Below, one piece after another: positions 1-10,556 of a stretch of DNA of 64,000 bases. Every line of letters starts with the position of its first letter. Positions within the stretch are counted from its first letter, which is position 1. Origin of the DNA: Isoptericola dokdonensis DS-3 (GTDB taxonomy: Bacteria > Actinomycetota > Actinomycetes > Actinomycetales > Cellulomonadaceae); the NCBI RefSeq assembly GCF_001636295.1, contig NZ_CP014209.1:930001-994000 (forward strand), written 5' to 3'. The translations under genes and the position numbers were made by a program. The notes below the pieces were generated by a model, which worked only from the letters and a program-made list of their open reading frames with translations, did not search any database and was not told the DNA's origin.

Positions 1-226
1 GCGAGATGGAGCAGCCCTGGCCCTCCCAGGTGACGGCGGCGAGCCGGCTGCCGTCGGGGCCGGGCTCGACGTCGACGCGCAGGGTGATCTCGTCGCCGCA
101 GGTCGGGTTGACCTGGTGGGACTCCCCCGCCAGGTGGCCGGGCGCCACCTCGGTCAGCCCGCGCCCGTGCGGGCGCTTGGCGTGATCGAGGATCACCTGC
201 TGGTACATCTGCTCGAGCGAGCTCAC
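1..226 (-). CDS. sufU: SufU-type Fe-S cluster assembly/sulfur transfer protein (partial, C-terminus outside window)
   Basis: The first 75 codons of a NifU/IscU-like SufU protein are visible. In Gram-positive bacteria SufU is a zinc-dependent sulfurtransferase that accepts persulfide from SufS. The conserved Cys-Gly-Asp motif (C43, D45) and a second cysteine (C70) are present and match the SufU fold. I chose the GTG at 224-226 because it begins the family's typical N-terminus (SSLEQMYQQVILDH) and lies just behind a purine-rich GGAAGGAA ribosome site. It is the last visible gene of the suf operon, 51 bp downstream of sufS. The third cysteine ligand lies beyond the window edge. Confidence 0.9.
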   Translation of the reverse strand, partial: MSSLEQMYQQVILDHAKRPHGRGLTEVAPGHLAGESHQVNPTCGDEITLRVDVEPGPDGSRLAAVTWEGQGCSIS

Positions 227-277
227 GGTCTTCCTTCCCCGGTCTCCTGACCGAGCGTCCGGTGCCTCTTCGTCTTC

Positions 278-2355
<2,078 letters not shown>

Positions 2356-2392
2356 CAGGTGGTTCTCCAGGTTCGCTTCACAGAAAGGGGTG

Positions 2393-2737
2393 TCAGGACG
2401 CCACGGCGACGGTCGCGTCGACGTCGACGAGCACGTTGCCGTCCTCGACGCTGACCGGGTAGACGGGCACGGGCTTGATCGCGGGGAGCTGGAGCGGGCG
2501 GCCGGTGCGCAGGTCGAACTGCGAACCGTGCAGCCAGCACTCCACCAGGCAGCCCTCGACCTCGCCGTCGGACAGCGACACGGCCCCGTGGGAGCAGACG
2601 TCGCTGATGGCGTGGAACTCGCCGTCGGCGTCACGCACGACCGCGACCGGCACGGTCCCGGCGGCGCCGACGAGCTCGACGAGCTTGGCCTCCTCCGGTC
2701 CCAGGTCGTCGGTCGTGCAGGCGATCTGCAGGGCCAT
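2393..2737 (-). CDS. Rieske [2Fe-2S] ferredoxin-like protein of the suf operon
   Basis: 114-residue single-domain Rieske protein of the non-heme oxygenase ferredoxin type. The cluster ligands are visible as C48-x-H50 and C67-x2-H70 (VCSHGAVSL and CWLHGSQFD). There is no signal peptide or membrane segment, so it is a soluble cytoplasmic electron carrier. Such a gene sits between sufD and sufC in many actinobacterial suf operons. Its role there is not established; electron supply during cluster assembly is a reasonable guess. It follows sufD with only 3 bp between the genes. Confidence 0.9.
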   Translation of the reverse strand: MALQIACTTDDLGPEEAKLVELVGAAGTVPVAVVRDADGEFHAISDVCSHGAVSLSDGEVEGCLVECWLHGSQFDLRTGRPLQLPAIKPVPVYPVSVEDGNVLVDVDATVAVAS

Positions 2738-2740
2738 GGA

Positions 2741-3958
2741 TCAGGCCTCCGCCGCGGGCACGCCGGTGATGACGCTCATCGACTTCTCGAGCTCGGCCTC
2801 GATGGAGGCCAGGAGCCGCTCCTGCACGGAGGGCACACCGATCTCCTCGATCAGCTCGGCGAAGAAGCCGCGCACGACGAGGCGACGCGCGTCGGCCTCG
2901 GGGATGCCGCGGGCCATGAGGTAGAAGAGCTGCTCGTCGTCGAACCGGCCGGTCGCCGACGCGTGGCCCGCGCCCTCGATCTCGCCGGTCTCGATCTCCA
3001 GGTTCGGCACGGAGTCCGCGCGCGCACCGTCGGAGAGCACCAGGTTGCGGTTGAGCTCGTAGGTGTCCGTCGCCTCGGCCTCGGCCTGGATGAGGACGTC
3101 GCCCACCCACACCGTGTGCGCGCCGGCACCCTGCAGGGCGCCCTTGTAGGTGACGCGCGACTTGCAGCGCGGCACGGCGTGGTCGACGAACAGGCGGTGC
3201 TCCTGGTGCTGGTCGGCGTCCGCGAAGTACAGGCCGACCATCTCGACCTCGCCGCCCTCGGCGGTGAAGGTCGCGTCCGGGGTGAGGCGCACGACGTCGC
3301 CGCCGAACGTCACCACGACGTGCTTGAGCTTGGCGTCGCGGCCGATGATCGCGCGGTGCGACGACGCGTGCACGGCGCCGTCGGCCCAGTCCTGGACGGA
3401 CACGACCGTGAGCTGCGCGCCGTCGCCGACGACGATCTCGACGGTCTGGTCGAGCAGCGCCCGGCCGCGGTGGTCGATGACGACGACCGCCTCGGCGTGC
3501 CGCTCGGCCTCGACGAGCAGGTGGCTGGCGGTGGCCTCGTCGGACACGCCGTCGACGCGCACGGACGTGACGGTCGAGGCGACGGCCTCGGCGGGCACCG
3601 TGACGACGGTCGCCTGCGCGATCGCGTTCCACGCGGTGACGGCGGCGCGGTCGCCGGGCTTGCCGGCGCGGCCGAGGCGGGCGTCGTCGCGACCGACGGT
3701 CTCGACCTTCACCTCGGGGGCGGCGTCGACGGAGACGGTCACGCCGTCGGCGCCGAGCGTCTCGGCGAACAGCGGCTGGAGGCGGGCCACCGGGGAGAAG
3801 CGCCACTCCTCCTCACGACCGGACGGGACCGGGATGTCCGCGAGGTCGAAGGAGGTGACGCGCTCCGCGCGCGAGCCGGCGGGCACCACGCCGTGGGAGT
3901 GGGCGCCGTCGGCGACGGCGCGCGAGTGGTCCGTCGTGAGATCTGTGGTTGCGGTCAT
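2741..3958 (-). CDS. sufD: SufD scaffold subunit
   Basis: 405-residue SufB/SufD-family beta-helix protein that pairs with SufB and SufC to form the SufBC2D scaffold. The C-terminal region (LFYLMARGIPEADARRLVVRGFF) shows the family signature. The N-terminus contains VPSGREEEWRFSPVARL, typical of SufD and absent from SufB. The start ATG lies 1 bp after the sufB stop, so translation is probably coupled. Length is normal. Confidence 0.96.
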   Translation of the reverse strand: MTATTDLTTDHSRAVADGAHSHGVVPAGSRAERVTSFDLADIPVPSGREEEWRFSPVARLQPLFAETLGADGVTVSVDAAPEVKVETVGRDDARLGRAGKPGDRAAVTAWNAIAQATVVTVPAEAVASTVTSVRVDGVSDEATASHLLVEAERHAEAVVVIDHRGRALLDQTVEIVVGDGAQLTVVSVQDWADGAVHASSHRAIIGRDAKLKHVVVTFGGDVVRLTPDATFTAEGGEVEMVGLYFADADQHQEHRLFVDHAVPRCKSRVTYKGALQGAGAHTVWVGDVLIQAEAEATDTYELNRNLVLSDGARADSVPNLEIETGEIEGAGHASATGRFDDEQLFYLMARGIPEADARRLVVRGFFAELIEEIGVPSVQERLLASIEAELEKSMSVITGVPAAEA

Positions 3959-3959
3959 T

Positions 3960-5411
3960 TCAGCCGACGGACCCTTCCATCTGCAGCTCGATGAGGCGGT
4001 TGAGCTCGAGGGCGTACTCCATGGGCAGCTCGCGCGCGATGGGCTCGACGAACCCGCGCACGATCATCGCCATGGCCTCGGTCTCGTCCATGCCTCGGGA
4101 CATGAGGTAGAACAGCTGGTCCGCGCTCACCTTGGACACCGTCGCCTCGTGCCCCATGGACACGTCGTCCTCGCGGACGTCGACGTACGGGTAGGTGTCG
4201 GACCGGGAGATCTGGTCGACCAGCAGGGCGTCGCACAGCACGGTGGACGCGGAGTGCGAGGCGCCCTCGAGCACCTGCACCAGGCCGCGGTACGACGTGC
4301 GGCCACCGCCGCGGGCCACCGACTTGGAGACGATGGAGCTCGACGTGTGCGGTGCGGCGTGCACCATCTTGGCGCCGGCGTCCTGGTGCTGGCCCTCGCC
4401 CGCGAAGGCGATGGACAGCGTCTCGCCCTTGGCGTGCTCGCCGAGCAGGTAGATCGCCGGGTACTTCATCGTCACCTTGGAGCCGATGTTGCCGTCGACC
4501 CACTCCATGGTCGCGCCGGCCTCGGCCGTCGCGCGCTTGGTGACGAGGTTGTACACGTTGTTCGACCAGTTCTGGATGGTCGTGTACCGCACGCGGGCGT
4601 TCTTCTTGACGATGATCTCGACGACCGCGGAGTGCAGCGAGTCCGACGAGTAGATCGGCGCGGTGCAGCCCTCGACGTAGTGCACGTAGGAGCCCTCGTC
4701 GGCGATGATCAGCGTCCGCTCGAACTGGCCCATGTTCTCCGTGTTGATGCGGAAGTAGGCCTGCAGCGGGATCTCGACGTGCACGCCCGGCGGGACGTAG
4801 ACGAACGAGCCGCCCGACCAGACGGCCGAGTTCAGCGCGGAGAACTTGTTGTCACCGGCGGGGATGACGGTGCCGAAGTACTCCTCGAACAGCTCGGGGT
4901 ACTCGCGCAGCCCGGTGTCGGTGTCGACGAAGATGACGCCCTGGGCCTCCAGGTCCTCGCGGATCTGGTGGTAGACGACCTCGGACTCGTACTGGGCGGC
5001 GACGCCGGCGACCAGGCGCTGCTTCTCCGCCTCGGGGATGCCGAGACGGTCGTAGGTCGCGCGGATGTCCTCGGGGAGGTCCTCCCAGCTCGCGGCCTGC
5101 TTCTCCGTCGAGCGCACGAAGTACTTGATGCGGTCGAAGTCGATGCCGGTGAGGTCGGCGCCCCAGCTCGGCATGGGCTTCTTGTCGAACAGCCGCAGCG
5201 CCTTGAGGCGCGCCTTGAGCATCCACTCGGGCTCCTTCTTGAGCGCGGAGATGTTCTTGACGACGTCCTCGTTGAGGCCGCGCTTCGCGGACTCGCCGGC
5301 GGCGTCGCTGTCGCGCCAGCCGTACTCGTAGGCACCGATCGAGGCGATGATCTCCTCGTCGCTGCGCTGCTCCGGAGCCGCCTGGGCGGCGTCCTGCGTG
5401 GGAGCGCTCAT
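3960..5411 (-). CDS. sufB: SufB scaffold subunit, intein-free
   Basis: 483-residue core scaffold protein on which SUF clusters are built, acting with SufC and SufD. The conserved cysteine in LCDALL, near the SufD interface, is present, as is the C-terminal [12 protein letters not shown] signature. The frame is open well upstream, but MSAPTQDAA at 5409-5411 overlaps the sufR stop as ATGA and gives the normal length. Mycobacterial SufB often carries an intein; here the reading frame is continuous with no insertion. Confidence 0.97.
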   Translation of the reverse strand: MSAPTQDAAQAAPEQRSDEEIIASIGAYEYGWRDSDAAGESAKRGLNEDVVKNISALKKEPEWMLKARLKALRLFDKKPMPSWGADLTGIDFDRIKYFVRSTEKQAASWEDLPEDIRATYDRLGIPEAEKQRLVAGVAAQYESEVVYHQIREDLEAQGVIFVDTDTGLREYPELFEEYFGTVIPAGDNKFSALNSAVWSGGSFVYVPPGVHVEIPLQAYFRINTENMGQFERTLIIADEGSYVHYVEGCTAPIYSSDSLHSAVVEIIVKKNARVRYTTIQNWSNNVYNLVTKRATAEAGATMEWVDGNIGSKVTMKYPAIYLLGEHAKGETLSIAFAGEGQHQDAGAKMVHAAPHTSSSIVSKSVARGGGRTSYRGLVQVLEGASHSASTVLCDALLVDQISRSDTYPYVDVREDDVSMGHEATVSKVSADQLFYLMSRGMDETEAMAMIVRGFVEPIARELPMEYALELNRLIELQMEGSVG

Positions 5412-6136
5412 CGTGATCCTTCCTGCGTACCGCGGGTGCGGCCGGCGGGGGTGGGGGGAGCAAGCGGGACGTTGGTGACGCAGGCGTGCGCGCCGCCTGC
5501 GAGGGTGGCGAGCCGCTGGACGTGGGTCCCGAGCAGCCGGGCGAAGGCGTTCGCCTCGGCCTCGCACAGCTCGGGGAAGTCCTCGGCGGCGTGCTGCACC
5601 GGGCAGTGGCCCTGGCACAGCTGCACGACGGGCACCTGGGGGCCGACGACGGGCCGCACGGAGGCGGCGTAGCCGTCGGCGGCCAGCAGCTCGGCGAGCT
5701 GCTCGGCGCGGGCGTGCGGGTCGGTTCCGGTCAGGCGCGGGGCGTACCGGCGCACCACGGCCTCGTTGCGCTCGGCCGCGAACGCGGCGACCGCCTCGTC
5801 CCCGGCCGTCTGCCGCAGGAAGCGCATCGCCTGGGTGGCGAGCTCGACGTCCTCGCCGCCGAGCTCGGACTGACCGGTGGTGGAGACGACGTACCGGCGC
5901 GCGGGGCGGCCCCGACGCCGGTCGTTGCGGCCGGCGTCGCGCACCGCGACGGTGCCGTCCTGCTCGAGGCAGGCGAGGTGGCGCCGGACGGCGGCGGAGG
6001 TGAGCTGCAGCCGGGCGGCCAGCTCGGACGCCGAGACGGGGCCCTCGCTGGCGACGAGCTCGAGCACGCGGCGGCGCGTCCCCTCGGTGTCCGCCGCGGT
6101 CGGCGGCACGCCGACGGGTGCAGGTGCGGGTGCCAC
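5408..6136 (-). CDS. sufR: SufR-type Fe-S sensing transcriptional repressor
   Basis: 242-residue regulator with an N-terminal winged helix-turn-helix (about residues 18-85, including [20 protein letters not shown]) and a C-terminal half containing four cysteines (LCQGHC, ELCEAE, HACVTN), as expected for [4Fe-4S] ligation. SufR proteins repress the suf operon when clusters are plentiful and release when clusters are lost. It is the first gene of the operon and overlaps sufB by 4 bp (ATGA). An inverted repeat at 6201-6216 on its own promoter supports autoregulation. Confidence 0.93.
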   Translation of the reverse strand: MAPAPAPVGVPPTAADTEGTRRRVLELVASEGPVSASELAARLQLTSAAVRRHLACLEQDGTVAVRDAGRNDRRRGRPARRYVVSTTGQSELGGEDVELATQAMRFLRQTAGDEAVAAFAAERNEAVVRRYAPRLTGTDPHARAEQLAELLAADGYAASVRPVVGPQVPVVQLCQGHCPVQHAAEDFPELCEAEANAFARLLGTHVQRLATLAGGAHACVTNVPLAPPTPAGRTRGTQEGSR

Positions 6137-6193
6137 GTGCTCACCTCCGGTTCGCCCTCGGGACCGGCCGGGAGCGACCCGGCCGACGTCATC

Positions 6194-6233
6194 GATATAG
6201 GCAACATCCTTGTTGCGTAATCGCCCTTGTCAA
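6194..6233 (-). promoter_or_regulatory. Promoter of the suf operon
   Basis: On the minus strand a consensus -35 TTGACA (6228-6233) is followed by two possible -10 elements: AGGATG/AAGGAT after 16-17 nt (6205-6211), or TATATC (6194-6199), the latter better in sequence but with a poor -35 (GATTAC) at 17 nt. Either choice puts the inverted repeat 6201-6216 inside the promoter. Confidence 0.55.
6201..6216. promoter_or_regulatory. Candidate SufR operator (GCAAC-N6-GTTGC)
   Basis: Perfect 5-bp inverted repeat with a 6-nt spacer, 65 bp upstream of the sufR start. It lies exactly where the promoter elements are: between the -35 TTGACA (6228-6233, minus strand) and the A/T-rich TATATC (6194-6199). 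A repressor bound here would block RNA polymerase. Assignment to SufR is by position and symmetry only. Confidence 0.6.
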
Positions 6234-6282
6234 GCAAGGCATGCCTCACCGAAGGCACGGAGCCGCTGGTCACGGCACCGCC

Positions 6283-6298
6283 TGCGACGTACGTCACA
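6283..6298. promoter_or_regulatory. Candidate CRP/GlxR-family binding site
   Basis: TGCGACGTACGTCACA matches the CRP/GlxR consensus TGTGA-N2-TA-N2-TCACA at every fixed position but one (C for T at position 3). Its centre is roughly 90 bp upstream of the expected suf transcription start, a typical activator distance. It could instead belong to the end of the upstream membrane-protein gene region. Binding is unproven. Confidence 0.4.
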
Positions 6299-6326
6299 GA
6301 GGTTTCACACCCGCGTCATCCCCCCG

Positions 6327-6950
6327 TCACTCCCCGACGACCTCGCCCTCGATGACGTCGTGGTCGGCGTCCGGCGGCGCCTGCTTGCCCAGCGCCCGCA
6401 TCTTCAGCCCGAGCGCCACCAGCATCACGCCGATCGCGACCGCGAACAGCCCCACCACGACCGACATGAACTCGATGGTCTCGCTGGGCCGCACCAGGCA
6501 GACGACGGCGAGCGCCACGAAGAGCAGGCCGGACACCAGGCTCCACACCCACGACCCGCCGCCGCGGCTGCGCAGCGCGAACGCCGCGAAGATCTGCAGG
6601 AGCCCGAACAGCATCGCCCAGATGGCGATGAGGGCGAGCACCAGCGCGAGGGTGACGCCGGGCAGGAACAGCATGACGGCACCGAACACGATCGCCACGA
6701 CGCCGATGCCCGTGTTCACCGAGCCCGCCTGCGAACCGCGGCGGCGCAGGCCGTCGACCAGGCTCACGATGCCGTCGACGATGACGAACGCTCCGAAGAC
6801 CTGCACGAGCAGCCCGGGGGTCTTGTCGGGGAGGAACACGGCCAGGAGGCCGAAGACCACGGCCAGGACACCGCGGATCACCGGCCAGTACCAGAGGCGC
6901 CGTGCCATCCGGGCCAGGTCGGCCGGCTGTGCGAACGTGTAGTAGGTCAT
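6327..6950 (-). CDS. HdeD/DUF308-like multi-spanning membrane protein
   Basis: 207-residue integral membrane protein with about six hydrophobic segments between residues 20 and 190 (for example VIRGVLAVVFGLLAVFL and SLVSGLLFVALAVVCLV) and an acidic cytoplasmic tail (PPDADHDVIEGEVVGE). The hydrophobic pattern and charged loops resemble the DUF308/HdeD family, whose molecular function in Actinobacteria is unknown. I place the start at the ATG 6948-6950, preceded by GGGAGAG; an upstream in-frame start would overlap the divergent ABC gene. It is divergent from the ABC transporter genes, with 37 bp between the starts. Confidence 0.75.
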   Translation of the reverse strand: MTYYTFAQPADLARMARRLWYWPVIRGVLAVVFGLLAVFLPDKTPGLLVQVFGAFVIVDGIVSLVDGLRRRGSQAGSVNTGIGVVAIVFGAVMLFLPGVTLALVLALIAIWAMLFGLLQIFAAFALRSRGGGSWVWSLVSGLLFVALAVVCLVRPSETIEFMSVVVGLFAVAIGVMLVALGLKMRALGKQAPPDADHDVIEGEVVGE

Positions 6951-6975
6951 CGTCTCTCCCGCTCTGCTCGACTCG

Positions 6976-6981
6976 TAGAAT
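6976..6981 (+). promoter_or_regulatory. -10 element TAGAAT for a leaderless ABC transporter mRNA
   Basis: TAGAAT ends 6 nt before the GTG start at 6988, so transcription should begin at or next to the start codon. There is no Shine-Dalgarno sequence in the gap. This is one of several identical arrangements in the window. Confidence 0.55.
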
Positions 6982-6987
6982 CCTCGG

Positions 6988-7950
6988 GTGCCCACCACCG
7001 TCCCGCCAGTCGAGGCTGCCGTCGTCGTGCACCGGCTGCGCAAGACCTACGGGGGCCGGGACGTCGTCGACGGCCTCGACCTGCACGCGTCCGCCGGTGC
7101 GGTGACCGCGGTGCTCGGGCCGAACGGGGCGGGCAAGACGACCACCGTCGAGTGCTGCGAGGGGCTGCGCTCCCCCGACGGCGGCTCCGTGCGGGTGCTC
7201 GGGCTGGACCCCGTCGCCGACGCCGTGGCCCTGCGACCCCGGGTCGGCGTCATGCTCCAGGACGGCGGGCTGCCGACGGGCGTGCGCGCCCTGGAGATGC
7301 TCCGGCACGTCGCGTCGATGTACGCGGCCCCGCGCGACGTCGGCGAGCTCGCCGAGCGCCTCGGGCTGCACGCGTTCGCCCGCACCACCGTGCGGCGACT
7401 GTCCGGCGGGCAGCGGCAGCGCCTCGCGCTGGCCGCGGCGGTCGTCGGCCGCCCCGAGGTGGTCTTCCTCGACGAGCCGAGCGCCGGGATGGACCCGCAG
7501 TCGCGGCACGCCGTGTGGGAGCTCGTGCGCGAGCTGCGCGCGGACGGCGTCGCCGTCGTCCTGACGACGCACCTCATGGACGAGGCGGAGGACCTCGCGG
7601 ACCGGGTGCACGTCGTCGACCACGGCCGCGTCATCGCCTCCGGATCGGTCCCCGAGCTCCTCGCGGCGGACGCCGACGGACCGGCACCCACCGTGCGACT
7701 CGACGCCACGGACGACCTCGACGTCGCGACGCTGACGGCGGACCTGACGGCGGCGCTGCCCGGCACGACCTGGCAGGTGACCCGCACCGACCCCGGCACC
7801 TACCAGGTGTCCGGGCCCACGTCCCCCGCGGCCGTCGCCGCGGTCGCCGCGGGCCTCGCCGCCCAGGACGTCCTGGTCCGGCGCCTGGGCGTCGGGCGGC
7901 GCACGCTCGAAGACGTGTTCCTCGACCTCACCGGACGGCACCTGCGATGA
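6988..7950 (+). CDS. ABC exporter ATP-binding subunit
   Basis: 320-residue ABC ATPase of the drug/lipid exporter (DrrA/CcmA-like) type. Walker A GPNGAGKTT is at residues 44-52, signature LSGGQRQRL at 138-146, Walker B VVFLDEPSAGMDP at 158-170, and the switch histidine lies in TTHLMDE. The C-terminal 90 residues form the extension common in this subfamily. It overlaps the permease gene by 4 bp (ATGA). Together with ctaA downstream this mirrors the mycobacterial Rv1458c-Rv1457c-Rv1456c cluster, which also lies beside suf. The substrate is unknown; a link to heme or cytochrome oxidase assembly is suggested only by neighbours. Confidence 0.9.
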   Translation: MPTTVPPVEAAVVVHRLRKTYGGRDVVDGLDLHASAGAVTAVLGPNGAGKTTTVECCEGLRSPDGGSVRVLGLDPVADAVALRPRVGVMLQDGGLPTGVRALEMLRHVASMYAAPRDVGELAERLGLHAFARTTVRRLSGGQRQRLALAAAVVGRPEVVFLDEPSAGMDPQSRHAVWELVRELRADGVAVVLTTHLMDEAEDLADRVHVVDHGRVIASGSVPELLAADADGPAPTVRLDATDDLDVATLTADLTAALPGTTWQVTRTDPGTYQVSGPTSPAAVAAVAAGLAAQDVLVRRLGVGRRTLEDVFLDLTGRHLR

Positions 7951-8729
7951 CGACGCCTGCCCCCGCCCCCGCGACACCGTCCCCCGGCGCCGCGCCCGCG
8001 TACCGCCGGGTCGCCGCCCAGGCGTCCTTCGAGACACGGGCGATCCTGCGCAACGGCGAGCAGCTGCTCGTCACGATCGTCGTGCCGGTGATGCTGCTCG
8101 TCGGCCTGGTGCGCACGTCGTTCGTCGAGCTCGACACCGGCGGCGCGACCCGCGTCGACTTCGTCACCCCGGGGGTCCTCGCGCTGGCCTGCGTCACCAC
8201 CGCGTTCACCTCGCAGTCCATCGCGACGGCTTTCGACCGCCGCAACGGCGTGCTGCGCCTGCTCGCCACGACACCGCTCGGCCGCGGTGGGCTGCTCGCC
8301 GGGAAGGTGCTCGGCGTGCTCGCGGTCGAGGTCGTCCAGGTCGCCGTCGTCACGGTCGTCGCGCTCACGCTCGGGTGGCAGCCCGCGCCCGGCGGGATCC
8401 TGCCCGCGGCCGCGCTGCTCCTGCTCGGCACGGCCGCGTTCACGGCCCTGGCGCTGCTGCTCGCCGGGACCCTGCGCGCCGAGGGCGTCCTCGCGGTGGC
8501 GAACCTCGTGCTGGTCCTGCTGGTCGTGGGCGGCGGGCTGATCGTGCCGCCGTCGGAGCTGCCCGGCGTCCTGGCGCACGTCGCCGCGTTCCTGCCCTCG
8601 GGGGCGCTCGGCGAGGGCCTGCGCGGTGCCCTGCTGGGCACGGGCGTGCCCCCGCTGAGCGTCATGGTGCTGCTCGCCTGGACCGCCGCCTTCGGGGCCG
8701 GGGCGAGCCGCCTGTTCCGCTGGCACTGA
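7947..8729 (+). CDS. ABC-2 type exporter permease
   Basis: 260-residue permease with about six membrane helices (starting at LLVTIVVPVMLLVGLV and including VLALACVTTAFTSQSIA, VLGVLAVEVVQVAVVTVVAL and VANLVLVLLVVGGGLIV). It is the membrane half of the exporter whose ATPase is encoded just upstream; the ATG at 7947 overlaps the ATPase stop. The domain and size fit the ABC-2/DrrB family. Substrate unknown. Confidence 0.88.
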   Translation: MTTPAPAPATPSPGAAPAYRRVAAQASFETRAILRNGEQLLVTIVVPVMLLVGLVRTSFVELDTGGATRVDFVTPGVLALACVTTAFTSQSIATAFDRRNGVLRLLATTPLGRGGLLAGKVLGVLAVEVVQVAVVTVVALTLGWQPAPGGILPAAALLLLGTAAFTALALLLAGTLRAEGVLAVANLVLVLLVVGGGLIVPPSELPGVLAHVAAFLPSGALGEGLRGALLGTGVPPLSVMVLLAWTAAFGAGASRLFRWH

Positions 8730-8831
8730 CCCCCTCGCAGCCCGCACCGCGCCCTCGCGCGCGGCCGCCGGCGGGGCCAATCTCACAGCCCTCGGCCCCC
8801 GGGGCCGCCGGGAGCGCGTGACGGCGGGCAC

Positions 8832-8837
8832 TACCGT
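8832..8837 (+). promoter_or_regulatory. -10 element TACCGT for leaderless ctaA mRNA
   Basis: TACCGT ends 6 nt before the ctaA GTG. The 114-bp intergenic region before it is otherwise G/C-rich, with a self-complementary run (CGGCCCCCGGGGCCG near 8790-8810) that may act as a weak terminator for the ABC operon. Confidence 0.45.
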
Positions 8838-8843
8838 GGACCC

Positions 8844-9815
8844 GTGAGCACCCCCGCCCCCGCCGAGCCCGTGCGCATCACGTCCGACCCCGCCGACGCC
8901 CCCGACCGGTTCGCCCGCTTCCGCGGGTGGACCCGCGGAGTGCTGGTGGCGAACGTCGTCGCGCAGATCGGCATCATCGTCACCGGCGGCGCCGTCCGCC
9001 TCACCGACTCCGGCCTCGGGTGCTCCACCTGGCCGCACTGCGAGCCCGGCAGCTTCACCCCCGTGCTGCACGAGGCGACGAGCATCCACCCGTACATCGA
9101 GTTCGGCAACCGGCTCCTGACGTTCGTGCTGGCCGCCGTCGCCGTCGCCGTGCTGGTGCTCGTGTGGACCGACCGTCGGCGCTCCCCGGAGTACCGCGCC
9201 CTCGGCTTCGTGCCGATCGCCGGGGTGGTGGCGCAGGCCCTCATCGGTGGCGTCGTCGTCCTGCTCCACCTGCACCCCGGCTGGGTCTCGCTGCACTTCG
9301 GGGTCTCCGCGGCGCTCGTCTGGTTCAGCGCGTACCTGCTGCACCGGCACGGCGAGGGCGACGGTCCTCCCGTCCCGGTCGGGCCACGCGCCCTCCGCGT
9401 CGCCGGGTGGCTGCTCACCGCCCTCATGGCGGCCGTCGTGATCCTCGGGGTGCTCGTCACCGGCGCCGGCCCCCACTCCGGCGACACCACGGTCGGCTAC
9501 CGCCTCGCGCTCGACCCGTACCTCATGACGCGGGCGCACTCCGCGACGGTCTGGCTCTTCGTCGCCGTCCTCGTCGCGCTCCTGGTCATGCTGCACCGGC
9601 TGCCGCGACGCGAGGGCGCCGACGTCGACGCGCTCGGCGGGGCCCGCCGCGCCGCCTGGCTGCTGGTCGTCGTCACGCTCTCCCAGGGGCTGGTCGGCTA
9701 CGTCCAGTACTTCACCGGCCTGCCGGAGATCCTCGTGGCCGTGCACATGCTCGGCGCCGGGGTGCTCGTCTGGGCCACCGCTCGCACCGTCCTGCGGCTG
9801 CGCACCCGCGCCTGA
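8844..9815 (+). CDS. ctaA: Heme A synthase CtaA
   Basis: 323-residue polytopic membrane enzyme that oxidises the C8 methyl of heme O to give heme A for aa3 cytochrome oxidase. Eight hydrophobic segments and the family's VTGGAVRLTDSGLGCSTWP motif with extracellular cysteines (C59/C64 region) are present, as are histidines in the second half (VTGAGPHSGD, ARAHSATVW, AVHMLGAG). The GTG at 8844 is supported by the adjacent -10 hexamer. It ends at a strong terminator and is convergent with the NUDIX gene. Confidence 0.94.
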   Translation: MSTPAPAEPVRITSDPADAPDRFARFRGWTRGVLVANVVAQIGIIVTGGAVRLTDSGLGCSTWPHCEPGSFTPVLHEATSIHPYIEFGNRLLTFVLAAVAVAVLVLVWTDRRRSPEYRALGFVPIAGVVAQALIGGVVVLLHLHPGWVSLHFGVSAALVWFSAYLLHRHGEGDGPPVPVGPRALRVAGWLLTALMAAVVILGVLVTGAGPHSGDTTVGYRLALDPYLMTRAHSATVWLFVAVLVALLVMLHRLPRREGADVDALGGARRAAWLLVVVTLSQGLVGYVQYFTGLPEILVAVHMLGAGVLVWATARTVLRLRTRA

Positions 9816-9827
9816 GACGCGCACGCC

Positions 9828-9862
9828 AGAAGGCCGGTCCCTCGATGAGGGACCGGCCTTCT
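9828..9862. terminator. Bidirectional terminator between ctaA and the NUDIX gene
   Basis: Perfect 16-bp stem (AGAAGGCCGGTCCCTC and its complement) around a 3-nt loop GAT, between two convergent genes. The A/T ends of the stem allow it to work for both strands. Confidence 0.9.
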
Positions 9863-9902
9863 GTGTCCGGACGAGCGGCCGTGGGCTCTCGCCACCGATC
9901 GG

Positions 9903-10556
9903 TCAGTCGGGCAGCGTGCCCCGCCGGTGCGGCCACGGGGCGTCCACCGTGCGCAGCGACGACCAGCCGCCCGCCCGGCTCGCGGCGGCGGCCAGCAGGC
10001 CGACCACGGTGGCAGGGTTGTGGATCTCGCCGGCCAGCGTCAGGGCGACCGCCTCGTCGAGCGGCACCCAGCGGGTGACGATCTCCGCCTCTTCGCCGGA
10101 GCGCTCGTGCCGCTCCCCCTCGGGGACCTCCGCCACACCGCGGGCGAGGAAGACGCGCAGCGCTTCGTTGCTCGCCCCCGGGGTGGTGGCGAAGTCGACC
10201 AGCACGTCCCAGCGGGAAGCCGTGAGGTCCGCCTCCTCGGCGAGCTCGCGCGCCGCGGCGTCCACCGCAGGCTCCCCCACGACGTCGAGCAGCCCGGCCG
10301 GGATCTCCCACATGAGGGTCCGCACCGGGTGCCGGTACTGGCGCAGCAGGAGCACCCGGTCCTCGTCGTCCAGCACGACCACGGCCACCGCTCCCGGGTG
10401 GTCGAGGTACTCGCGGGACACCGTCCCGGCGTCCCCGAGGTCCACCCGGTCGCGCACGAGGTCGAAGATCGCACCGGAGTGCAGGACCTCCCGGTCGGTC
10501 ACCCGCCGCGGCTCGACCCGGTCCCCGACGCCGTCGGTCGCGGGCCCCGCCGTCAC
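9903..10556 (-). CDS. NUDIX hydrolase, ADP-ribose pyrophosphatase type
   Basis: 217-residue NUDIX enzyme. The box reads [24 protein letters not shown] with the catalytic RExxEE core, and the sequence around it ([18 protein letters not shown]) closely follows the mycobacterial ADP-ribose pyrophosphatase Rv1700, which likewise sits beside pyrG. It should hydrolyse ADP-ribose to AMP and ribose 5-phosphate. The long open frame continues upstream through pyrG, so I set the start at the GTG 10554-10556, which overlaps the pyrG stop as GTGA. Confidence 0.88.
   Translation of the reverse strand: MTAGPATDGVGDRVEPRRVTDREVLHSGAIFDLVRDRVDLGDAGTVSREYLDHPGAVAVVVLDDEDRVLLLRQYRHPVRTLMWEIPAGLLDVVGEPAVDAAARELAEEADLTASRWDVLVDFATTPGASNEALRVFLARGVAEVPEGERHERSGEEAEIVTRWVPLDEAVALTLAGEIHNPATVVGLLAAAASRAGGWSSLRTVDAPWPHRRGTLPD

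Noticed and set aside
3960..5411. Intein in SufB, as in mycobacteria
   Set aside because: SufB is 483 residues and continuous with normal spacing between conserved blocks.
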